From Gracilaria domingensis (lineage: Eukaryota > Rhodophyta > Florideophyceae > Gracilariales > Gracilariaceae), in NCBI GenBank assembly GCA_022539475.1, contig VCMS01000018.1, positions 1 through 64,000 of the forward strand: a DNA stretch of 64,000 nt. Direction: 5' to 3'. How positions within the stretch are numbered: the stretch's first letter is position 1; the number at the start of each line of letters is the position of its first letter. The translations under genes were made by a program, and so were the position numbers. The notes beneath the pieces were generated by a model. The model had not been told where the DNA came from. It searched no databases and worked only from the letters and a program-made list of their open reading frames with translations. Below, piece after piece: positions 53,500 to 64,000 of this stretch.

Positions 53500-56400
53500 T
53501 TCTAAAGCATAATCTTTTGTTGCACAAAAAGTGGTCAAAGTGAGGCACTGGCTTTTAGTACCTAATATCCTCCAGCAGGGAATCTATTGATTCAAATGGT
53601 GTAAAATATTGGACCTCTAGTTTGCCCGAAGAGCTACCTCCGAGCTACCCTCCGTACGCTAGGTTTAGTCAGAGTGATTAAAAAGAGCGTAGAAATTTTC
53701 AGACCCATTTCTTTATGTTAACGCTGTTGAAATACATCTTGAGCGCCGAGAACATTATCGGGAATCTGTTCACCATAGGACCTTTTTCTGATCCGAAATC
53801 AATATTTCTCGATTTCAGAAAAGCTGCGCAAGATAACTTACTTGAAGTTCACCGTGTTGGACACAGTAGCTTCGAAAATCGTTTACGACAAAGCTGACGA
53901 TATAAAATCTGGCCATAGGAAAATATCAGAAAGAAATGAGCGACATGGATAGTTCTAGAAATGTTGGGCTCATCATTTTTAACAGCTTGTGCACAAGCCA
54001 TCACTACTTAATGCCTCAGTTTTCTAAAGAGGCCAATGCGTGCTTAAGCCAGTCACTCGAGAACAGCGTATGAATGATGGCGAGGCATATGAGATGGTCT
54101 TGATTGACTGTTCTCTTTGCCAGATTCGGCAATCGAATGAGATTAAGTTTTGTTTTACTTCTTGCCCAGACGCTTTTGATCATGTACTCATCTTGGTTCC
54201 CAGTCGAAATATGAGATATAGTTTGGATAAAAGTTTGATATAAAACTTAGGGTATAAATTGGATATAATTCACCGACGTTCTTGGGATACTTTTGAGATA
54301 CAGTTCAGATACAAAATTGATAAAATCTCCATAACCACCAGATACATATTACAACGTTGCTCGAAACCTTTTTGATATCTTTGTCGCGTAAATTTAGGAT
54401 GAGAAAGATAACAATTTGGTATGGAATAAATTCAATTAGCTTCTGACCTTTCGCCACTTCGTATTTTACAGCTCAGTATGTTAGATATGCATCCTGTAAT
54501 ATCGATAATACATGGAAAGAAAGAGTTGATACCAGTTTTCAGTGAAACAATGTGCTTTACTTCTTCTACAGCTACAAAATTCACTCTAAACAACTCTTGT
54601 ATAACTAGAGTGTAGTTCCAATTGGGAATCCTTCAGATGCAGACTAAACAAACGCCTGAGAAGAAGATGAAAACCGGCGGTTTTGCTCACCTATTTGGCT
54701 GGTGCGTTGTATCTGATCGCATGCGCAATTTCCTTCTTCAGTCATAGTTTTGCTTCTCCGGAAACAGTTGGTTCTCGGTCCTAGGGCATGCGATGCGCAG
54801 TGGACCTCGTATGCCAGACAGAGAGTAATGTGATCTGCGAGGTGATCGGTGGGCCTAGAGACACATATGTTGACTGTTGGGATGTCCGGGGCGCACCGTT
54901 AAAGGGCTGTGATTCGCTCGACGGTGTTTTAGTCCGTCGTGGTGGCGGAGAGCCAGCCTTGGAATGAAAGAAATGGAGAGAGAAAAGCCTTCTGGGGCAT
55001 TTCGATCTCCAAATATGTACTCAGGTTAATATGGAGACGAGATGGTGATGTCGAAGAAGGAAAAGTCCGAGTCCAGTGTTGCGGAGACTTTCATAGTCAA
55101 TCTGGGCTGTCGTCAAGCGTTGCCAAAAATCCCCCAGCTTCTCAGTTAGAAAGTTCGCTGCATTCCAGGTAAGTTAGCAAGCGACTCTTACCGTGTTGTT
55201 AAGCGGTGGGCCTTCGACCGCACTCACTAGATCAACATCAGAGGGCCACACCACAACAAGACGTGTCTCATATATCACGTTGGCCTTCAAAGACATTATA
55301 GATGAGACGACTAGACCCAATTTGATTCATTGCCCACGTTTGCAGAAGAGCGAAAGCATATTCTCTAACGTGATTCAAAACCAACTTTGTTCCTCGAAGC
55401 ACTTCTCTGAGCCGACCTTGCCCGCAAGGCACCTTCGCAGCTTGTTACGACAGTATCCGTGTTCTGAGGCAGAACGGCTTCGTTCTACGTCACTTTATCG
55501 ACATCAGAGGGCCGCAATACGGCTAGACTATTCGTTTACACCACGTTGATTGTCTAACACTCCATCAATGACGTGCTGCGACCGAACGTACTTCATTTCG
55601 GAAGTTACAACACGGAACGATGGAGTACCATTTAGCGTACTTCAACCGCTACGCACGATTTCGGAGTTAAACACTGAAGTACCGGTGCCTAGAAGCCTTC
55701 TTCCGAGCATTTCACTCACTTCAAGGCAGAGGTTAATGTAGCCGGATGGCCCCAATAGTGTTCAACGGTCACCAGAGACGTTAATCTCCACGCACTCGCA
55801 GGAAAACGGCGTGTTTCATCTAATTGTACTGTAGCAGTGGCTACCACAAGAGCAAGAGGGGAACCGGAAAACAGACGTATTGTTTGGAAGTTGCTCTCAG
55901 ACTCAGGTACAACCCAGGCCTCAACTCGCATCAAGTAGGAGCGGTACGGTTGGGTTTCTGCCGCACGTTTCGGTTTCGGCTGGGCATAGCCCTGTTCTCA
56001 GTTTCGGTAGGTTTCGGAATTCGACCTTGATTTCCAAAGGTTGCAACGGAGGGGGAAAAGTATGGGGTTCTTCTTCATTAGAGTTTATCTACCCACTCCA
56101 GATGCACCGAGGGCAGCATGTGAGCAGAAGAAATACGTTTTATCGAACGGAAACGAGAGCCACGGAAGACGTTGTGAATGTCTTTCTTGCGAACGTGCAA
56201 ACGGAGGCATGCTTACGGACTCAGATATAATCTTTTCGCGAAACACGAACCAGAAGACGAAATGACTGTTTTCATCAGTTTGATGATCGCAAATAATGTG
56301 GAGAATGATTGTGCAGAGCCCTCGAATGAAACAGGTACGGATGTGCTTCTTGTGAAGCATTTCCTATGCAGATTTCTGAAGCTGGGGACGCTAGATAATG

Positions 56401-56947
56401 CACTGCAAGTTCTTCTTGCGCTCACCGCTGACATCATTATCTTCCTTTCACCCAGCTCCGCGGCCTTCTACCGTCCGTTACTTTGGTGCCTCCCATGTCT
56501 TCTCTTCTCGTTGCATGAGACGAATTAGCTGTTCATTTCCGACGCTGCCTCGCCGCCATAGATGTGAAAAGCCGCGCCGCAGGCCGCGCTAACTTTAAGT
56601 GTCGAGGGGCGGGAAAATTGTTGGTTGCTGTCGAAGGGAGATGTGAGCACGTCCAGACGTCGAAAGCGTCAACGCGTTTCACTTTCCAAAGAGTTCGTGT
56701 TTCCCTTCGTGCGGAAAGTTAACGAGTGACGCAGGATATTTGCACGTCGTCTCGTGTGCTACCCGTACTACCAACACCACTCTTGTCTATTTCTCTGCAT
56801 GTTTCCGGAGCGACAGTACCAGCTTGCACGTGCAAGGTGGTATGTGACACAATGCTTGGAAAAGCTTGAAAACCGTTCGACAGCAGTGCAAGTCCTCATA
56901 TCAAAATACCTGAAAATGATTTTTCTCTGGATCTAAAACCAAGACGT
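53500..56947. other. No clear gene; family 2 end at 54198
   Basis: A family 2 left end (CCCAGTCGAAATATGAGATA) occurs at 54198. From 54.6 kb GC content rises. A 116-codon plus-strand frame (56178-56528) with EDEMTVFISLMIANNVENDC could be an exon but no domain was recognised. The words CATCAGAGGGCC and CATCAGAGGGCCGC recur near 55230 and 55503. Confidence 0.3.
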
Positions 56948-59900
56948 CTAACAGCATCCTCGAATGGCCACCGATTCATCTTCAAAAACGAACCTCTGAT
57001 AATCGTCGAAGAAGAAGCGAACATCTCCATGGTCAAAGTATCCTATTCTTCGATCGACACATGAAAGAGGCTCGAAAGTTTTGAACTTTTGAAACACTCT
57101 TCCACTCCTTACTTTAGAGTTGAGCTTCGTGAACACAGTCTCGTGTCTCTTGTTGAGATGCAATCCATTTTGCCATTCAACCAGAACATACTTGAGAACT
57201 AAAATCTCTTCGTCTGTGATTGGTGATTCAGTGGAGACTTCGACCTTATAGATATCCAGAATGCTGCCATAGTGTGTATCAGTCACGTTGTCATCATGTT
57301 CTGAAGCATAGTTAGCGGCAATCCAATGGCTCTGCCGAGCTTTACATCCTTTTCTCGACTGATGTCTATTTCTCTTCTGGAATCTAGATTGCACTTCCAC
57401 TACAATGCCGTGCGTTTCATCCAAGAATTCGGCTCGTTCATACGATTGCACTCGCAAAAGTTTTGAAGCTATTGGGTTTGGCCTTTGGCTCGATTCCACG
57501 CGTTCGCGAAGACCTTTAGGAATGCTATCGCGTGCCAGCGTTTTTCCAGATCCATTCAAAGCCCACAAGTTGTCCTCCTCACATGGTGAAAGTTTGTGAG
57601 CAGCCTTCGACTTAAGTGAGATCCTTCCGATCGGTGGAGCAGATGAATCATTCTCCTCTGAATTCTCAATATCATAACTAACTTCGAAGGACTCATCCTG
57701 GACGACGAAGTCTGTGACTTGTGAGGTAGAGCTAGGAGGCTTATAATCATGTTTCGAATTCCGCCGTACTCCCCCTAAAATCATTCTAGTTCCAAACCGA
57801 TAGAGAAATTCATTCAAGATATTTGTCTCCAGTAAATTCGGTGACTTCGCGTATCGAACTAAGTCTCCAATACCTCACTCTGCCAGAAACTGTGAAACAT
57901 TAAGTAGCGGCCCATTTTCCCTCAACATTTGGGGGAGATGAAGAAACACATGAGATGTCGGAGTAAAGACAAACGCATGATCGTCGTCAACAAAAAGTAC
58001 CTTTGTGTACAGCGCATGAAGCTTTTGAACCAACGAGGATAATATCTCTGTGCTACTCGACGGCGGAGTCGGGTCAAGGACGATGAATAAGACTTTGCGT
58101 AGCGTTATCCAGAGGTGAAGCATGTCTCGTTTGCAGTTCGACTGCGAAAGAATTGGTACAGCATAGGACGCAAACGTCTTCAACGTCTCGGCTTTGTAGG
58201 TCGAGAAATGATCAAGAGCGAGCGGAAAACGTCCCCAATCGGTAGGAAAGACTGATGCACATTCGGCCAAAGAGCAATTGATTAGATATATATCTTCTTC
58301 CGGTACGACGAACGAAGAACTTTCAAAAAGCTTATCGTGAATTCCAAACGTTAACCGCGTCATGGTGGACACCAACCCAATGAAACATAAGTGCATAGTA
58401 TCATAAGGGAAGGAGTTCACGAAATCGGGAAGTATGCCCGAGACTAATGGTCTCCGTTTTATTCCCGTTTCTTTCGCTGCCATGTGACGGGCATGATGTG
58501 TAGAACAACTCTGAAGCTTGTTCCAGGCAGCTCTAGTGCTCGCATTCGATCGCGGGTTTGGACACTCACTGTTAATCCACCCATAGTAGTGGACGTCTCG
58601 AATTGCGCGCTTACGACTTCGGTAACTTCTATTTGGCATCAGTACAGACCCTGTAGTCATTTTCTCACAGTATCGACAACACAGCTTCCCCTTATGGCCG
58701 ACAAAGCCACCAAGTTTTGTGGCTGCAGGCCAATCCGCCGTCACAAAAACAACTAATCCAAAAACCCGTCGTATCCTACCATCCCAACACATCGTATCCA
58801 TACCATGCTCTAGTTTTTGCAAATCGTCGTATATTGGGCGAAAGAAAGTCTCAAACAGATCACCATGATGTGTGCCAGGTACTGTAGCTGGAACCAGAAC
58901 ATTGCATGCCCTGAAACTGTACGAGACGTCCAGATTCAAAACGGTGAGGGTTATGGGCCAGCATGATCGTATGATGGACTAATTTTGCTTCCCTACTTCA
59001 ACACCGTCCGTGCTCATTGTGAGAAAATTAAAAAGTTGTTTCTCGGGATCCCATGAACGCAGTCTAACGTTATGTTTTCGCACGAATGACTCTCCTTGAA
59101 AATAGTGATACATGTTTTCATCTGGTTCAGAGACTATTGATTCCTGAGCTCTGTGACATCCGTGAACGAGTTGATGAAACGATTTGTACTCTATACACAT
59201 TGCGTGAAGAAGCTGCGAGGGCTTGAGATAAAGAAACCTTCTGGCTGTCCCGAGACGTTTGTTGCAGCCGTTGACCACGCACTGTACTTCATTCCGATAA
59301 GAACCGCTAGCTGCCATATGGCCCTCCGGGCATGCTCGTAACGACTATAACTGAACGCCAGTTCTTCTCACGACATAGTGCTTCAGAGTATCGTACGTCA
59401 TATGTTGTTCGCCACGTGCTAAATTAATGATCTTTCTGCAGTCCACACGAGAGCATAAGCTGTGCTGCAGAACATCAAATAGAAATACCAACTGTCTTGC
59501 TTCGCTTTCAAGGCGCGGGGTACGCCCAAAAATAGTTTCTCGGATAACTACCGACTGATCAAAGTTATGAGCATTACCAATGTTGGCATCATCCAAGGTA
59601 AAGTCCAGTAGGTCAGGAACGTTAGAATACTTTTGGTGCTGAATTGAATTACGTGGTAATACAGAAGTTTGAATCCGAGGCATTGATCTTCTGATCTTCG
59701 GTAGATCCAGATTCTCCCAATTGGAGCTTCGCGGTCGAAGTTGTTGCCACAATGGAATTTTTCTTCGCTTTCGCGGTCTTTCGCAGCTCGCCATTGAAGA
59801 AAGAGAGGGAGAAAGAATTTCTGCAATGACATCGTCATCTTCGAGGCCTTCTGAAATGACTTCGTTGTCTTCCAACGACAACGTATCTTCCTCATGAATA

Positions 59901-60052
59901 CGTGGTGACGTTAAATGAGAGGAAGTCGGAATCGACGATGAAGGCGTATCCATTAGCACGAGATTTACACCTTGTTTCCAGAGAATTAAAGAGTAGGCGC
60001 AGGATAGGCCGAGGAGAAAGTTCCCGAAGAAGACATCAAATCTGAGTTTCAA
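56948..60052 (-). pseudogene. Tnp2-like transposase, element 3, three in-frame stops
   Basis: One frame of 1035 codons runs from 60052 to a TAG at the end. It is broken only by TAG 59345, TAG 58979 and TGA 57875. It shows the zinc knuckle (CPEGHMAASG ... CVVNGCNKRL), FLTMSTDGVEV (first acidic residue), FVTADWPAATKLGGFVGHKG and CCRYC (second acidic residue and zinc site), and FPYDTMHLCFIGLVSTM. The C-terminal part has CKARQSHWIAANYASEHDD and HYGSILDIYKV, then LSCVDRRIGYF, the DUF4216-like module. At the TGA the element 2 protein reads SQFLVERVLGEIG against SQFLAE*GIG here, so an Arg codon CGA became TGA. Confidence 0.8.
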
Positions 60053-60336
60053 GTTGAACGTAGAGATATGTCATGTATATTATTCGTTTACCATGATAGC
60101 ACATTTGCGGTGATAAGTATATTTCTGAATCCATGGCACGCGCACGGGAAAAGAAAGTAAAAAGTATTCTAACTTTTCGTTTCGGTCAAGTAGTAAAGCT
60201 TCACACTATCGTCATATCCATTTTGTCCGACTAGGCTCTCGGAGACACATATATCACGAGCCTCGTAAATCCGGCTTCGAGGGAACCGAAGCCTCGTTCT
60301 TTGTGTTATTTCTCTCACTACTTTCACCATCGCAGG
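60053..60336. promoter_or_regulatory. Divergent promoter region of element 3
   Basis: The 284 bases lie between the divergent start codons. It contains TATATTATTCG near 60076 and CACATATATCACG near 60247, possible TATA boxes for the leftward and rightward genes. Confidence 0.35.
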
Positions 60337-61608
60337 ATGCCGCATTCTCATCAAAGACCTTCACAGCGATCTGCTAGAGCGATAGCTTCAGGTGAAGCCA
60401 GAACCCACAAGAACGTTGGAGAGCTGGCTTATCCATGTGCGTCGCTTCGTCGCCGAAAAGAAGGTTCAGGTAGCCAACGCCCGGCTGCAGATATATTCAA
60501 CAGGGCTCATGCAGCATGGAAAAATCAACCGTATGATGCTTCCAACGTGGTCATTACGAAAGCAAGGGCACGGAGAATTCGTCTTCGAATCCGCAAAACG
60601 CTATATAGTGGAGTTTGCGAAGATGATTGGGCCATTGAGAAAGGGAAGTTCACCTATGCGGAGGCTGACACTCGGTTTCACCGAGAGATGCTCGGTCTTC
60701 GTCGAAAGCTTAATGCAACTTTTAGCTTTTTGCAGATGTCAGAAGATTACTGGGCGGCGGACTTCTTCCTCCAGGAGATTTTCAAAGTTGATAAGAAGTA
60801 TAAGAAGGCAGACAAGAATTGGGTGCATCCGAAGAACAGAAAAGAGGCCAGCTCGGGAAACCCCACTTGTCCTCAAGTCAGCAACGAAGAAGAATGCGGC
60901 GAGATTTCTCCGAATGAAGTATCAAAACTCCCCGCGAAGAAGACCGCAAATAAGAAGAATCACTCAAGATCTAAACAAGGTGGCCCTGCGAATGTTTCGA
61001 AAGAGGCAAGACTGATGAAAGCCACTTCACTGTTACCCGAGAGTTCGGAAGAGAGCTCTAGCGTGATCGAGTCCAGTACGATAACCCGTATCCAGAACCG
61101 AACTAAATCTCGTGAAGGAGGGGAGAATAGGAGCAGTCTTCGAAAGGAGAAGCGCAAGTATTCTTTCGAACAAAGATCCAAAGATGTTGAAATGTCCACG
61201 GTATATCGCAGGAAAAGCAAAGCTTCCCGAGTGATTGATGAGACCGGTGAGGAAAGCTCCTCCTTTGTCAGTAGTACCGATAATGACGTGACTTCTTTGG
61301 TGCCGAGTGAGAAGAAGACCCACCGAAAAACATCATTGAAAGAGACGAAAGGTTGTAAGAAGCGGGAGAGAAAAGTTCAGGGTAAAGAAGAATCGTATCC
61401 GAAGAAACGTAAGGTTGAATTTGGCACGAAGTGTAGGTTGATGAGCTGCAACCATCCTGGAAATCCCGCGGACAACTGCCTTGTTTGTCGCAATGCAATG
61501 CACAACTTGTGCGATATGCGGATTCTTGGTGATGCACATGTTGAGGGTTTGCATCTGTGTTCTTGGAAATGCTTTGCACGTCGTATGCGTGAGATGAATG
61601 AGTCATAG
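60337..61608 (+). CDS. Transposon accessory protein, element 3, with PHD-like C4HC3 end, 423 residues
   Basis: The frame is intact from ATG 60337. Residues 114-149 hold the shared core: Phe114 (TRFHREMLGLRRKL), Trp139, then ADFFLQEIFKVDKKYKK. A long Lys/Arg- and Ser/Glu-rich middle follows (ESSEESSSVIESS; RKSKASRVID). The last 60 residues have a Cys/His series, C-x4-C-x9-C-x2-C-x5-H-x2-C-x15-C-x3-C, from GTKCRLMSC through NCLVCRNAMHNLC to LCSWKC. That is the C4HC3 order of PHD fingers with slightly wide first and last pairs. A chromatin or DNA-binding role is plausible but inferred. The partner proteins of elements 1 and 2 lack this finger. Confidence 0.65.
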   Translation: MPHSHQRPSQRSARAIASGEARTHKNVGELAYPCASLRRRKEGSGSQRPAADIFNRAHAAWKNQPYDASNVVITKARARRIRLRIRKTLYSGVCEDDWAIEKGKFTYAEADTRFHREMLGLRRKLNATFSFLQMSEDYWAADFFLQEIFKVDKKYKKADKNWVHPKNRKEASSGNPTCPQVSNEEECGEISPNEVSKLPAKKTANKKNHSRSKQGGPANVSKEARLMKATSLLPESSEESSSVIESSTITRIQNRTKSREGGENRSSLRKEKRKYSFEQRSKDVEMSTVYRRKSKASRVIDETGEESSSFVSSTDNDVTSLVPSEKKTHRKTSLKETKGCKKRERKVQGKEESYPKKRKVEFGTKCRLMSCNHPGNPADNCLVCRNAMHNLCDMRILGDAHVEGLHLCSWKCFARRMREMNES

Positions 61609-62857
61609 GCTGAGGTTTGAGTCATGGTTGGCCAGCCAAATAACGAGAATAACGCTATTCCAAGAAATATCACGAAGTTGGATGATGATGCTGATCAGAT
61701 ATATCTCTTTGCCCTCGGAATGATAGGTGTGATAATTCCGACGCTTTCATAGCTTGATTCCTTCGCTGATAGTTCCTGGGGAAGCACAGAGGCTAATAGT
61801 GAAATGTCAAACTTCTCTTGAGTAACCTTCATGTGCCTTACTCGTTGTATCGACGTCACACAGTTAGATAATTGCAGCCGAATTGCTGTAGTAGGACCAG
61901 CTATTCTGAAAAGAAAAAGTTGAGATATGCACGAACGTGAGCTCTTCTCGAAGACGATGCGAATCGATTCACATATATCAAGGTTTCCATTATTCAAGTG
62001 CCAAAGTATTGTACTTTCCAATCTATGTATCTTGGTGACCTCGATATTTCGTTCAACACATGATTCAGGTTGCCCCTACCTAGTAAACAACGGAGGTTTG
62101 ATGCTGTCAATCATGATTGAGATCCTAATGGCAGACATAATATAAGCCCGGCTGGCTACCATGGACTCGGATTGGAACACTGCCACTTTTGCTCTTCCAT
62201 TTATGGACCACATTGAGCGTAAAGAATGGACTACTCACCATCACAGACCTGAAATAGTCCGATTGAGACACTTAGAGCAAAGCATAGTACCACATCCGAG
62301 GTCCAGCAGAGGAGCAGGGCAGAGCAAATACAGTCGCTATTATCGTGAGAAAACTAATATGCTCGTAGTTCTGCCAATCCTGGGATAGGTACGGCGAGGC
62401 ATGTCGATGTTACCTGCGGAACACAACCGAAGAAACTTCATGTGGTATATTGGACATTACAAAGTTGAGAGGAGTGTGATCAACGACGAGGATGAAGGCG
62501 TTTTAGGCAGTGTATTTGTGACGCCTGGCCTTGAAAACCGTTCTAACCTGATTAGGGCAAGTCATACAGATCGCCACGCTCAAAAGGTGCGTGTTCTGTC
62601 TTGGTAGGTTCAGGTAGCCACGTTAGCTAATTGGAGAACATAACGTCTACGAGCAACGTTCCATCACACGTTAAAACCTGTAGTGTCAATCATTTTCGTT
62701 CACGCCACGCTTTCTTGTGGCACGAACGAAAGTTGCAACCGGCAGAGTTCCTCTCTCTCCTATCCTCCATTTCACGAGTTCAAGAAATGTCTGCAGGGTT
62801 AGTTGAAGAGCAGAGCGAGTATCAAAGAATCGAAATTCCTTCAGATATTGGGTTTCT
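61609..62857. other. No clear gene; imperfect hairpin near 62695-62731
   Basis: A 109-codon minus-strand frame (62021-61695) is exon-like but unidentified. TTTCGTTCACGCCAC at about 62694 is followed by the near-complement GTGGCACGAACGAAA, 13 of 15 matching. Confidence 0.3.
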
Positions 62858-63550
62858 TTGAAACATGTTTTGCTTCCCCCGTCAGCATCCGTTTTTATCG
62901 TGAAAAGTTCTCGTTCTAAGGAAGATTTGAAGAAAGAAAAACTTGAGATTCGACATGTATTATCCAAAGAAACCAATAATATTGCACGCTTGATACGTAA
63001 AACTGCATGCAGATCCGATTGGAAAGCATACTGGAGAAAAAATTAGAGCAATCGCTTGAAAGAAAATGAGAAAAATCGAAAACGATACAGACAGAGGACG
63101 ATAAAGGAATCAGTACAGGAAAAAGAGCAAAAGCTTGCCAAACGTTGTGAGCAGTACAGGCAAAAAGCGATGGCAGGTGAAAATTTAGGTGGAAACTTTA
63201 AAGAGCTTGATTCGCAGTCTGACGAATCTAGGTCTTCTGTTTCCGATATGAACGCCTCCTTCACACTCTCAGAATTTGAAAACTGATCATCTTCTTATGA
63301 AACGGAAAGTAGTTCATCGACACAGCGTTCGTCTATTCCAGCTGAGGAAGTAGAAGCTTTGAATTCAGATTTGGCACGACAAGGTTGTTCTCATTACAAG
63401 TATGAGGTTCATTTGGAAACAAAGTTGTTGGGAACCTATACAAACCTCCTGTTTCCTTCGCTAATCATCGATGGTTGCTCCCCCACGTTACTAGTCCGAG
63501 ATTGGAGTGACAAAGCTATCATTTCGAGAGAAGTAATCTCCAGACCTTGA
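62858..63550 (+). pseudogene. Basic-then-acidic ORF of an unclassified element, in-frame stops
   Basis: One frame covers 62858-63550 with TAG 63044 and TGA 63284 inside it. It reads KEDLKKEKLEIRHVLSKE, then repeated basic units (ENEKNRKRYRQRTIKESVQE, KLAKRCEQYRQKAMAGEN), then a Ser/Glu tract. This head is like the ORF at 21.6-22.6 kb. A segment in another frame after 63550 (LFLGTHYSDANCPGRLCHSL) may continue it. The downstream part lies at the window edge, so its family cannot be named. Confidence 0.3.
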
Positions 63551-64000
63551 AATTGTTCCTTGGTACACATTATTCCGATGCAAATTGTCCGGGTCGTCTA
63601 TGTCATAGCCTTAGGCCCAAAGAAGCAAGTCATGGAAAGAAGTGAGGTAGTTATGTGATTAGTTTTGCTTTTGTTAGAACTTGATAGTATCATCAAAGAA
63701 AGTTCTATTGCAATATTACTGAGGTCTTCAGAGCTCCGGAAATTCTGCGCGCAGCAGCCGGAAACCGTACGCTGCAAACCCTCTCTGATATTATGGAAGA
63801 CCGGCTGTTCGCATTCGAAATAGATCGCTTGGATGCCCGCTACAACGGTGGCTTAAGTTTTTTCCCTATAAGCATGGGTTGTGACCCAAATTTTGTCATG
63901 TGTGTGCCAAAATATGTTCAAAAAATTATATATGAGGGAGACAAACAGGCGCCATATCGCCACGTGGTCAGAACCAATTTTCTCGAAATAAATTAATGGT
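63551..64000. other. Window end, fragmentary frames
   Basis: A 67-codon frame at 63793-63996 (MEDRLFAFEIDRLDARYNGG) may continue past the edge. Not recognised. Confidence 0.2.

Larger units (their letters stand above)
56948..61608. mobile_element. Divergent Tnp2-like transposon, element 3
   Basis: Coding extent. The transposase reads leftward from 60052 and the accessory gene rightward from 60337, the same plan as elements 1 and 2. Element ends were not recognised by eye. Confidence 0.65.

Noticed and set aside
55640-55700. 5S rRNA-like words (GGAGTTAAAC ... GTACCGGTGCC)
   Set aside because: Too short and out of order for a 5S gene; no paired stem is formed.
1-64000. Reassigned stop codons, because so many frames continue past TAG or TGA
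   Set aside because: Several frames end properly at TAG (element 2 and 3 transposases, zinc-finger ORF) and stops fall at different places in related transposases, as expected from decay.
1-64000. CRISPR arrays, bacterial operons and tRNA genes
   Set aside because: No regularly spaced identical repeats, no ribosome-binding-site-linked gene strings and no tRNA T-loop with a matching cloverleaf were seen.

Overview
The window is eukaryotic nuclear DNA that is rich in mobile elements and poor in intact genes. Evidence for this is short GT-AG introns, host-type genes such as an OCRL-like ASH-RhoGAP protein, organellar uS7, TsaE and eukaryotic glutathione synthetase, several transposon classes and an AT-rich repeat island. 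The overall style (few short introns, Tnp2-like elements, mixed gene set) would fit a red alga, but this is inference and no sequence feature proves it.

Layout. 1-3.2 kb holds a disabled ketopantoate-reductase-like gene, a 3' fragment of ribulose-phosphate 3-epimerase and a purine-skewed coiled-coil ORF. 6.1-8.3 kb holds a decayed divergent gene pair. 8.9-20.6 kb holds two back-to-back transposons, each a divergent pair: a Tnp2-like (EnSpm/CACTA-type) transposase and an accessory protein. The first is split by a solo LTR. 20.6-22.6 kb has a possible small secreted-protein gene and a basic/acidic ORF. 24.1-30.5 kb is a minus-strand series of broken host genes (glutathione synthetase fused to an ABCG/PDR transporter fragment, an FG-GAP/ASPIC-UnbV protein, uS7). 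31.5-37.3 kb holds a GC-rich decayed gene, OCRL-like ASH-RhoGAP, TsaE and a zinc-finger ORF. 37.4-54.6 kb is largely AT-rich and packed with three families of short inverted-repeat elements, with one glycosyltransferase-like ORF, a LINE 3' piece and a GC-rich minisatellite. 56.9-61.6 kb is a third divergent Tnp2-like element, followed by an unclassified element ORF cut by the window edge.

How it fits together. The three transposons share one architecture: a ~1000-1080-codon transposase ending in a DUF4216-like module, and a divergently transcribed partner sharing a short aromatic/basic core motif. Most damaged genes here carry in-frame stops without frameshifts, and where a parent codon can be guessed the changes fit C-to-T or G-to-A transitions. 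The many dead copies of normally essential genes mean that working copies must lie elsewhere, so the region looks like a repeat-rich, degenerating or duplicated segment.
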